Source of the DNA: Fen-1364 sp049515135
GTDB lineage: Bacteria; Spirochaetota; Spirochaetia; SZUA-6; Fen-1364
DNA length: 64,000 nt
Reading direction: 5' to 3'
Assembly (NCBI GenBank): GCA_049515135.1
Contig: JBEKUJ010000006.1
Span: forward strand, 124,001 to 188,000
Part shown: piece after piece, positions 32,648 to 41,433 of the stretch
How positions within the stretch are numbered: position 1 is the stretch's first letter
Layout: each line of letters starts with the position of its first letter
Position numbers and translations under genes: made by a program
The notes under the pieces: model-generated
Databases searched by the model: none
Told to the model about the DNA's origin: nothing
What the model saw: only the letters and a program-made list of their open reading frames with translations

Positions 32648-32679
32648 TTGTTGATTTTTATAGTCAACAACGCTATTTA
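32648..32679 (+). promoter_or_regulatory. Promoter overlapped by a perfect inverted repeat, in a 339-bp gene-free stretch
   Basis: The 32530-32868 gap holds the terminator, an AT-rich stretch and this promoter: -35 TTGATT (32651-32656), a 17-bp spacer and -10 TATTTA (32674-32679). TTGTTGA (32648-32654) and TCAACAA (32664-32670) form a perfect 7-bp inverted repeat covering the -35, a plausible repressor site. About 180 nt of leader follows, with GACGG/GGACGG repeats but no recognised riboswitch. Confidence 0.5.
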
Positions 32680-32868
32680 TTTCTACTAAGGTTGTAGTGA
32701 GATGGAAAGGGACGCTCACAAGTCAAGGACAAATGAAAAATGGCTGTCACCACTACGCCCAACTAACTCCAATACAACAACTTTCTCTAATGGACGGCCA
32801 GACGGAAGACCAGATGGACGGTTCACGTTCATCGCCAGGCAAGAGGCATGCCTGAAAGGAAGGGGATT

Positions 32869-35034
32869 ATGCCAAAGCGCATAAATCTGTTGTGCATTCT
32901 CCTGATTGCTCTGACAACGGTCCTGGGTTACGCGCAGGACAAGCCGAAGCTTTCGCCTGCACCGACCCAGGGGGCCACCAAGGCGGGCGGCCCCGGCTTG
33001 ACGCCTGACTTGTTTTCAATCTCCGTGTCACCGGGAATGAGCATCCCGCTGTTCTCTGACTCCGCCTACTTCGACCTTGGCGGAGGCGCGGACCTAGATG
33101 CGGAGCTGAGGATGCCTTTCTTTCAGGCGTTGTACGTCGGCGTGAACTTCGACTACACCTATTCGCCCATCCGCCGTGTGACCTCGCTATCCACGATTGA
33201 CGGCGGAGCCGTGGTCGGTCTGAGCACCGAGCTGTTCCGAAACTTCATGGTCAAGGCCTTCGGGGGCGGCGGCTACTTCGACGGCTTCCTCAACGACGGC
33301 AGCGGGACCAGCGGGTCCAATCCGTACGTTTCCGGCGGCGTCGGCGCATCCTATTTCATTACGTCGAACCTGAGCCTTGGCGTGCAGGGCACATACCGCT
33401 ACTTCTTCGGCCTGATCAACGACGTCGCGGTGGCCATTGGAACGACCTACCGGTTTGGCGCGCCCAGCGGAGGCGGAGGCCAGTCGTACGGTCCCGGAGC
33501 GAAGCCCACGCCGCTGAAGGGAAAGGTGGTCAGCGGCATGGACGCCAGCTCCCTCACCCTGTCTGACATCTACCCCGTGTTCTACAGCTATTACGACGAC
33601 CATCCCATTGGGACCGCTGTTCTTCACAACGCGGAAAGAGCGGACGCCGAGAACATCAGCATCAGCGTGTTCGTCAAGGAGTTCATGGACAACCCGAAGA
33701 CCACCACGATTCCCGGCAAGCTGCAAGCCGGGGCTGACATGAACGTCGACTTGTACGGGCTGTTCTCCAACAGCATCCTGAAAAACTCGGAAGCAACCAA
33801 GGTTTCGGCGAACATCACGATAGACTATACGATGAACGGCCAGCAGCAGGAGAGGCAGCACGTCGAGACCCTGCGGGTCCTGGACAGGAACGCCTTGTCG
33901 TGGGACGACGACCGCAAGGCGGCCGCCTTTGTCTCAGCCAAGGACCCAACGGCGATGCTCTTCGCCAAGAACGTCCAGTCGATTGTCCAGGACAAGGCAA
34001 GCGCGTCCCTTGACCAGACCCTGCTCCTTGCCATGGCCATCCACGACTCGCTGACCTTGTACGGTTTGACGTACTCCCTGGACCCCATTCCGACGTTCAC
34101 ATCGAACAACCAGGTCGCAGACTACATCCAGTTCCCGCTGCAGACCCTGCAGTACAGGGGGGGCAAGTGCAGCGACTTCTCCGTGCTGTACGCTTCCCTG
34201 TTCGAAGCTCTGGGAATCGAGACCGCGTTCATAACCATCCCGGGGCACATCTACGTGGCGGTTGCCCTGCAGATGGGAGCAGATGACGCGCGGAAGTTCT
34301 TCCAGCACCCGGACGACCTCATCTACCAGAACGACAAGGCCTGGGTCCCCATCGAGATCACCCTTCGGGAGGGCGGTTTCATGAAGGCATGGGAGCTGGG
34401 CGCCAAGGAATGGCGGGAGAACCAGGGCAAGAATACGGCGCGGTTCTATTCCATTCCCGAGTCATGGAAGGTCTACCAGCCCGTTGGCTACTCCGGCACC
34501 ACGGCGGACATCAAGATCCCTTCTGACACCAAGATCGTGGCCCAATACACCAAGGAAGTGCAGAGCTTCGTGGACAGCGAGATGGGAGAGCAGGAGGCCA
34601 TTCTCAAGGCAGACATAGACAAATCCAGCAACAAGCCGAAGGCCATGAACAACCTCGCCGTCCTGTACGGCAGGTTCGGCATGTACTCGAAATCGGAGAA
34701 AGTCCTCCAGGACATCATTGCGAGCAATGAGTATGTCCCAGCCCTCGTGAACCTTGGAAACATCTACTTTGTGAAAGGCGACATGGACTCCGCGCTGAAG
34801 TACTACCAGAGGGCGTACAAGAAGGCCCCCACCAACGCAACCGTGCTTCTCTGCGTTGCGCGGGCCAGCCACGCGGAAGAGAACTATGCGACGGCCAAGC
34901 AGGCGTACGGGGAGCTCAAGCTCCAGGACCCTGCCCTTGCGCAGAGGTTTGCATACCTCGACCTGCGTGGTGAAGAGGCCACGCGCGCGGCCGACGCCGC
35001 GCAATTGACAGGAGTTGTCATATGGCAGCAGTAA
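32869..35034 (+). CDS. Exported beta-barrel/transglutaminase-like/TPR protein (copy 1)
   Basis: 721 aa; the start MPKRINLL is preceded by AAGGAAGGGG. It has a signal peptide to about residue 22. Residues 35-205 read as an outer-membrane beta-barrel of alternating aromatic strands (LYVGVNFDYTYSPI, SLGVQGTYRYFFG). A beta-sandwich-like middle precedes a transglutaminase-type core with Cys434 (GGKCSDFS), His460 (PGHIYVAV) and Glu496 (WVPIEIT) in the usual Asp position. TPR helices run about 590-700. It overlaps the next lipoprotein gene by 13 nt. It is paralogous to the gene at 42957-45026 along its whole length. Function unknown; periplasmic peptidase or cross-linker possible. Confidence 0.82.
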   Translation: MPKRINLLCILLIALTTVLGYAQDKPKLSPAPTQGATKAGGPGLTPDLFSISVSPGMSIPLFSDSAYFDLGGGADLDAELRMPFFQALYVGVNFDYTYSPIRRVTSLSTIDGGAVVGLSTELFRNFMVKAFGGGGYFDGFLNDGSGTSGSNPYVSGGVGASYFITSNLSLGVQGTYRYFFGLINDVAVAIGTTYRFGAPSGGGGQSYGPGAKPTPLKGKVVSGMDASSLTLSDIYPVFYSYYDDHPIGTAVLHNAERADAENISISVFVKEFMDNPKTTTIPGKLQAGADMNVDLYGLFSNSILKNSEATKVSANITIDYTMNGQQQERQHVETLRVLDRNALSWDDDRKAAAFVSAKDPTAMLFAKNVQSIVQDKASASLDQTLLLAMAIHDSLTLYGLTYSLDPIPTFTSNNQVADYIQFPLQTLQYRGGKCSDFSVLYASLFEALGIETAFITIPGHIYVAVALQMGADDARKFFQHPDDLIYQNDKAWVPIEITLREGGFMKAWELGAKEWRENQGKNTARFYSIPESWKVYQPVGYSGTTADIKIPSDTKIVAQYTKEVQSFVDSEMGEQEAILKADIDKSSNKPKAMNNLAVLYGRFGMYSKSEKVLQDIIASNEYVPALVNLGNIYFVKGDMDSALKYYQRAYKKAPTNATVLLCVARASHAEENYATAKQAYGELKLQDPALAQRFAYLDLRGEEATRAADAAQLTGVVIWQQ

Positions 35035-36287
35035 CAATGAGAAAAATTTTCAGGCCCCTGATGCTTGCCGGAATTGTGGCAATCATCGTGGGCTGCCCAA
35101 TGGACCTTGCGCTGAAGACGACCATCAAGGGTCTTGCGGCGCCGCCCGACGTCGGGAGCCCGAAGATGATCTCTCCCGCCAGCAAGACCTTCCAGCTGAC
35201 GTGGGTGGATCCTTCTGACAAGGATATCGACCACATCGAGCTGTCGTTCGTTACGCCATTCGCGACGAATGCCCCCCCTGCCAATATCAACGTCGCTGTG
35301 GGAGTCCAGAAGGCGACCGTCAACGTGCCGCTGAACGGGGTGTGGTACTTCATCACGATCAAGACAGTGGACAAGGCGGGGAACAAGTCTCCTGGAAAAA
35401 CACCGGTCAACTTTTTCAGCAATATTTTTGGCACTTCAAAAACCGTATACTTCACCTCGGGCCTGCCGGTGTACCAGCAGTACTACAGTGTAAGCGGGGG
35501 CGCCCTTCCCGGAACGCCGTCCAGCTATTATGCCTATACATACAGTGGCGGCAACAGCGGCAACAAGACAAACTCTTCGTATTATACGGGGACATATCCG
35601 AGCGGGACTCTTTACGCCTACGATGCCTATACGTACGACACGAACGGCAACATGACCAAAGACGCGTACTACTACGGCAGTCCTCCTGTTCTGCAGTATT
35701 ATTATGTCTACACGTACGACACCAATGGAAATATGACGGCGCAGGGGAATTACAGCTCAACCGGCGTGGAGGGCTACAACAGCACGTATTCATACGATTC
35801 AAACGGCAACCTCACGTCGGTACAGCAGTACAGTTCACCAGGAGTTGAAACTTCAACCGACACGTTTTCATATGATCAGAACAATCGCCTCGTAACGGTA
35901 GTTTTCACCGACCTCACAAATAGCGCCAACAGCGGCAGTTACACCATCACATGGAACTCAACCACGAACTTTCCATCAAAGATTGTCATCGCGTCGAGCG
36001 GTATCTCGGAAACACTTACTTACACAGTGACGCAAACATCTTTCACGCAGACGTCGAGCTACTCCACGTCCACCTACTCGTCCAACTCCACGTATACTCA
36101 AAACTTCAACTCATACGGGCTTGAAGTTCAGGATACTAGCAACGGCAGCTACACCAGCAGCGGAACGACAACCACGTATAGCGACACCTACACCTACAAC
36201 TACGACATCAACGGAAACAAGACAGACGAGGTTGATTACTACAACGGCACTGCCAACAGTCACTATACCTGGCCGCAGTATTATTGA
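35022..36287 (+). CDS. Lipoprotein with fibronectin-like domain and YD/RHS-like repeats
   Basis: 421 aa. ATG 35022 has AGGAG 7 nt upstream, inside the preceding gene, and overlaps its end by 13 nt. A signal segment ends at Cys25 (IIVGC), a spirochaete-style lipobox. Residues 45-130 look fibronectin-III-like (TFQLTWVDPSDKDIDHIELSF, TVDKAGNKSPG). The rest is Tyr/Ser/Thr/Asn-rich with YD-type units such as YTYDTNGNMT (twice), YSYDSNGNLT and YNYDINGNKT. GC is clearly lower than in neighbours. RHS/YD repeats normally form large shells; this short, anchored form is unusual. Surface display is inferred. Confidence 0.8.
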   Translation: MAAVTMRKIFRPLMLAGIVAIIVGCPMDLALKTTIKGLAAPPDVGSPKMISPASKTFQLTWVDPSDKDIDHIELSFVTPFATNAPPANINVAVGVQKATVNVPLNGVWYFITIKTVDKAGNKSPGKTPVNFFSNIFGTSKTVYFTSGLPVYQQYYSVSGGALPGTPSSYYAYTYSGGNSGNKTNSSYYTGTYPSGTLYAYDAYTYDTNGNMTKDAYYYGSPPVLQYYYVYTYDTNGNMTAQGNYSSTGVEGYNSTYSYDSNGNLTSVQQYSSPGVETSTDTFSYDQNNRLVTVVFTDLTNSANSGSYTITWNSTTNFPSKIVIASSGISETLTYTVTQTSFTQTSSYSTSTYSSNSTYTQNFNSYGLEVQDTSNGSYTSSGTTTTYSDTYTYNYDINGNKTDEVDYYNGTANSHYTWPQYY

Positions 36288-36313
36288 TTTGGTTCTCAGA
36301 CGCTTGCAGTCGA

Positions 36314-36340
36314 AGCCCGCGGAAGTCCCGCGGGCTTTTT
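36314..36340 (+). terminator. Intrinsic terminator after the YD lipoprotein
   Basis: A 9-bp perfect stem AGCCCGCGG/CCGCGGGCT with a 5-nt loop, then TTTTT. Confidence 0.92.
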
Positions 36341-36389
36341 ATTGAGCCGCACGCCCGCGTTGTGGGGCTTCTTTAGCCCGGCGTGCCCG

Positions 36390-36418
36390 TTGGAGAAAAG
36401 CGGCAAATGGGATACTCT
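36390..36418 (+). promoter_or_regulatory. Promoter of the CheW-LysM gene
   Basis: -35 TTGGAG (36390-36395), a 17-bp spacer and -10 TACTCT (36413-36418). It lies between a terminator and ATG 36453. Confidence 0.58.
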
Positions 36419-36452
36419 TTGTTCAGGCGGCCTCTCGCGCAGGACTGGCAAA

Positions 36453-38642
36453 ATGATGGAAGTGCTGATCTTTACGATAGACACCCATCGCTACAGTGTG
36501 AGGAAAGACCAGGTCGGCTCCGTGGAGAAAGTCGGGGCCGTTCACCGCCTGCCCTTCCTGAGATCAAGCGTCACGGTCCTTGCGGTGATCGGAGACCACA
36601 CGCGCACCCTCGCGGACATCGCCCCATGCCTCGGGCACAAGCCCGATGCGGGAAATAGCGGCGCTGCGGCGCTCGTGATGTCGGATGAAGGGCAGCTACG
36701 GGGCTTCCTGCTCGGCAGCGAGCCCGCCGAGCTTGCCCTGGAGCCGGAGGCGGTTATTCCGTTGCCCGACTACCTCCGGATCCCTTTCCTCGAAGGCTTC
36801 CTGATCCAGGATGAGGAGCTGCTCCCCGTCATCGAGGTGCGCGCCCTTTTTGAGCATGTTGCGCGCCAGGGAAACCCTTCCATGACCTCCGCGCCTGCCC
36901 TGGCGGCAGCCCTGGAAACAGCGGCTGGGAGCGCGGCCACCCTCAAGCTGATCAGCGCCGGCGGAAGCCTTCTTGCCCTTCGGGCGCCGGAGCTGCTTGC
37001 CAGCGGGGGCCACAGGATATCCAGGTTCCCGCTGCTCCCGTCCGACATAGACGGCGTCACGCTGCATGAGAAGCAGGTCCTTCCCGTTGTGGATATCGCC
37101 CGCCGGATCTGCGGTCATCCTGTGTCGGGAAACCCCCTTTTCTATCGGGCAAGGGTGGGAGGCGAATCCTTTGGCCTCCTTGTGGATGACGGTGGGGAGG
37201 AATGGGGACCTGCGGAAACGGAGGTGAAAGACCTGCCGTTCATCTGCCAGACGCCGTGGTCAACCAAGGCGGCCTTGCATGGAGGCCAGGCAGCAGCGAT
37301 TGTGGACCTTGCCGCGCTGCTTTCCAATTCAGCCGATGTCAGTGACGCAGAGGCGCTTTCCACACGTTATCGACCGGAATCGAGCTTCCCTTCCGTTTTC
37401 GGCCGCCAGGACGTCGAGGTGATGGAGCTTCTGGTCAAGGGACGGCGGCTGGCGATTCCGAAGGTCGAGATCATCGACGTGATCCCCTGCGCGCCGACGT
37501 ACGCCGTGCCTCGTGCGCAGGGGATCGTCGCCGCTGTGGCCAACGTGGCCGGAGAGCTCCTGCCAGTGATCGATCTTGCCCGGATCATGGGCGCAAGCTC
37601 TTCGCCCGCTGCCGGGTGGAGCATGATCGTTCTGTCAAACGGCACCTTCCGCGCGCTCATCCTGTCCGAGAGTGCCCCTGAAACCCGGCTCTTGAAGCCA
37701 AGTGTTCAGCGGGACGTGCCTGTCCATCTCCCCTACCCGGTGGTATATGGCTGCTACACCGAGGGAGAGGGAATCAGGTTGATCCTCAACGTCCACGCGC
37801 TTGCCCTTCATTTCGATGAGTCACGCGCCGCGGAGATCCTGCCGCCGCTCTCCCCGGCGGAAATAACGCGGGAAGTGCAGACCCAGCGGCCGGAAGAGGC
37901 GGAGCCGGAGACTCCGACAGCGGCGCCCCCGGCGGAAACCAACCCTCCGCCGGCAGCGGAGGCGGTGCGCCAGGATGCAATCACGGCTGAACCTGCGCTG
38001 GACGAGCCATTGTTCCAGGAAGTCTCCTTGCCGGCGAGTGAAGAGCAGACCCCAATTGCCGGACCTGAGGCGGCGGAAAAGGCTTCTCCCCCTGATCCTG
38101 CCCCTGCTGTCGCCGCGGCCCCCGCAGCGGAGCCGGAGCCCGCTCCGGTCGTGCAGGAAGAGGAGCTGCTTGTGGAAGAGGTGCATGTCCGCAAGCAGGT
38201 GGTTGTGGAACAGCCGGCCCACCGGGGACGGCGCATGCTGGCCGCCTTCGCTGCAAGCGTGATTCTTATTATCGGCTCTATCCTGGGCTTCTATTTCTCA
38301 GGCCTGGTGCATGAGCCAACGGCAGCGCGTGAGGCCTTGCCGCAACCGGCAACAGCATCGGCGCCGGCACCTGCCCAGCAGGCGGTCGCACCCGCCGCGC
38401 CTGCCCAGCAGGCGCCCGCCGCTCCACCCCAACAGGCCTCCGCGCCTGCTGCAGCTCCCCAGCCCGCAAACGCTGCCGCCATGTACACCGTCAAGGTGGG
38501 CGACACGCTTTGGGACATCGCCCAGCGCTTTACGGGAGACCCACTCAACTACCACAATATCGCGGGACAGAACCTGATCAAGAATCCCGATCTGATCTTT
38601 CCCGGCCAGACCCTGCAGGTCGAGGCCACACAAAAGCAGTAG
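36453..38642 (+). CDS. Triple CheW-like domain protein with one membrane span and LysM domain
   Basis: 729 aa. Three CheW-like modules lie at about 1-135, 162-295 and 321-455. Each has the paired pattern of an opening strand (EVLIFTIDTHRYSV, LKLISAGGSLLAL, MELLVKGRRLAI), then VLPVVDIAR-type LPVID motifs. A Pro/Glu/Ala linker (460-590) leads to one transmembrane helix (595-619). An Ala/Pro/Gln spacer (620-676) and a LysM domain (677-723; YTVKVGDTLWDIAQRF, NPDLIFPGQTL) follow. The basic RGRR before the span puts the CheW part inside and LysM in the periplasm on peptidoglycan. ATG 36453 (AGGA upstream) is preferred. Confidence 0.88.
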   Translation: MMEVLIFTIDTHRYSVRKDQVGSVEKVGAVHRLPFLRSSVTVLAVIGDHTRTLADIAPCLGHKPDAGNSGAAALVMSDEGQLRGFLLGSEPAELALEPEAVIPLPDYLRIPFLEGFLIQDEELLPVIEVRALFEHVARQGNPSMTSAPALAAALETAAGSAATLKLISAGGSLLALRAPELLASGGHRISRFPLLPSDIDGVTLHEKQVLPVVDIARRICGHPVSGNPLFYRARVGGESFGLLVDDGGEEWGPAETEVKDLPFICQTPWSTKAALHGGQAAAIVDLAALLSNSADVSDAEALSTRYRPESSFPSVFGRQDVEVMELLVKGRRLAIPKVEIIDVIPCAPTYAVPRAQGIVAAVANVAGELLPVIDLARIMGASSSPAAGWSMIVLSNGTFRALILSESAPETRLLKPSVQRDVPVHLPYPVVYGCYTEGEGIRLILNVHALALHFDESRAAEILPPLSPAEITREVQTQRPEEAEPETPTAAPPAETNPPPAAEAVRQDAITAEPALDEPLFQEVSLPASEEQTPIAGPEAAEKASPPDPAPAVAAAPAAEPEPAPVVQEEELLVEEVHVRKQVVVEQPAHRGRRMLAAFAASVILIIGSILGFYFSGLVHEPTAAREALPQPATASAPAPAQQAVAPAAPAQQAPAAPPQQASAPAAAPQPANAAAMYTVKVGDTLWDIAQRFTGDPLNYHNIAGQNLIKNPDLIFPGQTLQVEATQKQ

Positions 38643-38665
38643 CAGCCGTCCCGGCATTCAATCCC

Positions 38666-38695
38666 TTGCCTGGCCTGAGCAATCGAGGGTATTTT
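38666..38695 (+). promoter_or_regulatory. M16 peptidase promoter, leaderless geometry
   Basis: -35 TTGCCT (38666-38671), an 18-bp spacer and -10 TATTTT (38690-38695), then 7 nt (CCTTTTC) to GTG 38703. Confidence 0.6.
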
Positions 38696-38702
38696 CCTTT
38701 TC

Positions 38703-41393
38703 GTGAAAAGCATAACAATCCGTCCCGCGCGCCTGGCCCTTTTTTTCACGGCTGTCCTGCTCCTGACACTAAACGGATGCGTCAACCTCCCCCAGAAGCA
38801 AGCGGGGACTGAAGGCGTCCTGAACAGGACGCTGGACAACGGCCTCCAGGTGATCATAGTGCGTGATCCCCTTGCCCCTGTTGTGACCCAGCAGGTCACG
38901 TACCTTGCCGGGGCCAACCAGTCGCCCCCGGGTTTCCCGGGGATGGCCCACGCGGTGGAGCACATGATGTTCCGTGGATCGCCGGGCTTGAGCGGAGACC
39001 AGCTTTCCGGGATCTCCGCGCAGCTCGGCGGGGACATGGACGCGTACACAGCCTCCACCACCACGACTTACTACTTCACCGTCCCTGCGGACGACCTGGA
39101 CATGGTCATGAAGATAGAAGCGCTCCGCATGGCCGGCGTGGACAACACCCAGGCCGACTGGGAGAAGGAACGCGGGGCCATTGAGCAGGAGGTGGCCAGG
39201 GACAACTCGAACCCCATGTTCGTGCTGCAGGCCAAGGCACGGGCACAAATCTTCGCCGGTACCCCGTATTCCGACACGGGGCTCGGCACCAAGGAGACGT
39301 TCGACCAGACCACGGCGGACATGCTGAAGGATTTCCACGCCGCCTGGTACGCGCCGAACAACTCTTTGCTGGTCATCGCTGGAGACGTGGATCCCCAGGC
39401 CGTGTTTTCCAGGGTCAGGGACCTGTTCGGCGCAATCCCGCGCAAAGCAGTCCCCGCCAAGGCCCCGATTAACCTCCAGTCGGTTGCCGCTCAGACCATG
39501 TCCTCCACCACGGACCAGCCATACGGGTTCGTCTCCTTCACTTTTCGCGCGCCGGGGTACCGCAGCCCTGACTACGCTGCATCCCAGATCCTTGCGCAGG
39601 CCCTGAACTCTCCGCGCGGCGCAATCTCCGCCCTTGCCTACGAGGGGAAAGCCCTCGACGCCGGATTCTTCCAGCAGACGTTTCCCGATACCGGCTATGC
39701 CACGGCCTGGGCCGCGTTCCCGCAAGGAGGAGACCCGGCAGGGCTCCAGGAAGAGCTGAAGGCAGCCGTGCTTCAGGCAAAATCAGGGATTCCCGGCGAC
39801 CTCATTGAGGCGGAGCGCAAAAGGATCCTGCTGGACAACGAGCTGCGCGAGGATTCAGTGTCCGGCCTGGCTCAGCTGTGGACAGATGCCGTCGCGCTGG
39901 AGGGCCTGAAATCGCCGGATGAGGAAGTGGCCATGCTCAGCCAGGTGGACCCGAAGGCCGTCAACCAGGAGGCTGCGGCCATCCTTGATTTCGACAAGAC
40001 CGTCACCCTTGTTCTCACCCCGGCCCCCAGCGGCCAGGCCCAAGCCGGCGGGCAGGCCTTCGGGACCCCGGAGTCGTTTGCCTCCGCGCCCGATAAGCCC
40101 GTGGCGCTTCCCGTCTGGGCGCAGCAGGCGCTGGCCAGGCTTCCGCACCCTGTCCCGCTCTTCAAGCCCACGGTCTTCACCCTGGCAAACGGGCTGCACC
40201 TCATTGTCCAGCCACTTTCCACCGGCGGCGCGGTCACTCTGAGCGGGAGCGTGCGCACCAATGAGGACCTTCAGGCACCGGCCGGAAAGGAGGGCGTGGG
40301 GGACATGCTCAATGCCCTCTTCGACTGGGGGCCCCGGGGCATGAGCAGGTCGGAGTTCGAGGCGGCCATGGATTCCATTGGAGCGGAGTACTCCACGGGC
40401 ACGGGATTCTCCCTCCAGGTCCTGCCGGAGTATTTCGAAAAGGGGGTGGAGCTCCTGTCGCGCGATCTCCTGGACCCCGCCCTTCCCCAGGACGCCTTCT
40501 CCAGCCAACAACCCCTGCAGGCCCAGCAGGCAGGGGGCAGGATGAGAAGCCCCGTGTACCAGTTCAGGCTCGCTGTGCAGAAAGGGCTTGCCCCTGAGGG
40601 GGACCCTTCACTCCGGCGGCCCACTCCCGAATCCATCAGGTCGCTCAGCCTTGATGACGTGCGAGCATATCACGCCGCAGTGGTCCGTCCGGATGAGACG
40701 ACAATCGTCATCATGGGGAAAATCGATCCGGCCACGGCCCGGGCCGCGGTAGAGAAATACTTCGGGGCGTGGCAAGCAAGCGGCCCCAAGCCAAAGCTGG
40801 ATTACCAGCCGATCCCGGCCTCGCAGGCGCGGGATGTGCTTATCCCCGACGAGGTGCGCCAGCAGGACGAAGTGGTGCTTGCAGAGACTCTTCCCCTCAC
40901 CTACGAGGACCATGACCACTACGCAATTGCGCTTGGGAACATGTTCCTGGGCGGGGACAGCTTTGCCAGCCCACTGTATCGCGAGCTTCGCGTAAAGCGC
41001 GGCCTGGTCTACGGAGTAGGCTCCTCAGCTGATTTCCGCCGCACCCGGGGCACCTTCACCCTGAGCTTCGGCGCATATCCGGAAAAGGTGCGGGAAGCAA
41101 AGCAGATAGCCCTGCAGGTGGTCAAGGACATGGCAGCCAGTCCCATGAGCGACTCTGATCTGCATCTTGCAAAGGCGCAGGCGCTCCGGCAGATTGAGCT
41201 TACAAACCAGACCGCCTCCGACATTGCCAGCCACTGGCTGGGATACAGCGAAGAAGGACTTTCACTGGACAGACTGTACCAGGTGGCGCGCGCCTATGAG
41301 GGCCTTACGGCCGCCCAGATCCAGGCAGCGTTTGCAAAGTACATCGACCTGGGACGGCTTTCCACTTTCATCCTTGGAAAGCAAGTGAAATAA
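38703..41393 (+). CDS. M16-family zinc metallopeptidase lipoprotein, two-domain (pitrilysin-like)
   Basis: 896 aa. The signal peptide ends in a lipobox, LTLNGC (Cys26), so it is lipid-anchored in the envelope. The N-terminal M16 unit holds the inverted zinc motif His83-x-x-Glu86-His87 (AHAVEHMMF) and the third ligand region (ERGAIEQEVARD). The C-terminal unit lacks HxxEH but keeps the Arg/Tyr substrate motif RGLVYGVG, as in active two-domain members. It degrades peptides or small proteins in a closed chamber. It follows the CheW-LysM gene by 60 nt but has its own promoter, and starts with GTG without a Shine-Dalgarno. Confidence 0.92.
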   Translation: MKSITIRPARLALFFTAVLLLTLNGCVNLPQKQAGTEGVLNRTLDNGLQVIIVRDPLAPVVTQQVTYLAGANQSPPGFPGMAHAVEHMMFRGSPGLSGDQLSGISAQLGGDMDAYTASTTTTYYFTVPADDLDMVMKIEALRMAGVDNTQADWEKERGAIEQEVARDNSNPMFVLQAKARAQIFAGTPYSDTGLGTKETFDQTTADMLKDFHAAWYAPNNSLLVIAGDVDPQAVFSRVRDLFGAIPRKAVPAKAPINLQSVAAQTMSSTTDQPYGFVSFTFRAPGYRSPDYAASQILAQALNSPRGAISALAYEGKALDAGFFQQTFPDTGYATAWAAFPQGGDPAGLQEELKAAVLQAKSGIPGDLIEAERKRILLDNELREDSVSGLAQLWTDAVALEGLKSPDEEVAMLSQVDPKAVNQEAAAILDFDKTVTLVLTPAPSGQAQAGGQAFGTPESFASAPDKPVALPVWAQQALARLPHPVPLFKPTVFTLANGLHLIVQPLSTGGAVTLSGSVRTNEDLQAPAGKEGVGDMLNALFDWGPRGMSRSEFEAAMDSIGAEYSTGTGFSLQVLPEYFEKGVELLSRDLLDPALPQDAFSSQQPLQAQQAGGRMRSPVYQFRLAVQKGLAPEGDPSLRRPTPESIRSLSLDDVRAYHAAVVRPDETTIVIMGKIDPATARAAVEKYFGAWQASGPKPKLDYQPIPASQARDVLIPDEVRQQDEVVLAETLPLTYEDHDHYAIALGNMFLGGDSFASPLYRELRVKRGLVYGVGSSADFRRTRGTFTLSFGAYPEKVREAKQIALQVVKDMAASPMSDSDLHLAKAQALRQIELTNQTASDIASHWLGYSEEGLSLDRLYQVARAYEGLTAAQIQAAFAKYIDLGRLSTFILGKQVK

Positions 41394-41396
41394 AAG

Positions 41397-41422
41397 GCAG
41401 CCCCGGCGAGAGCCGGGGCTGC
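41397..41422 (-). terminator. Shared terminator hairpin between convergent genes
   Basis: A perfect 11-bp stem GCAGCCCCGGC/GCCGGGGCTGC around a 4-nt loop. On the minus strand it is followed by CTTTTATTT, so it terminates the Ig-lipoprotein unit; the plus strand lacks a U-tract. Confidence 0.85.
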
Positions 41423-41433
41423 ACGATGTGAGA

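Noticed and set aside
41397..41422. The perfect 11-bp hairpin as a terminator for the M16 gene on the plus strand
   Set aside because: It is followed by ACGATG and not by a U-tract on the plus strand; the U-tract exists only on the minus strand.
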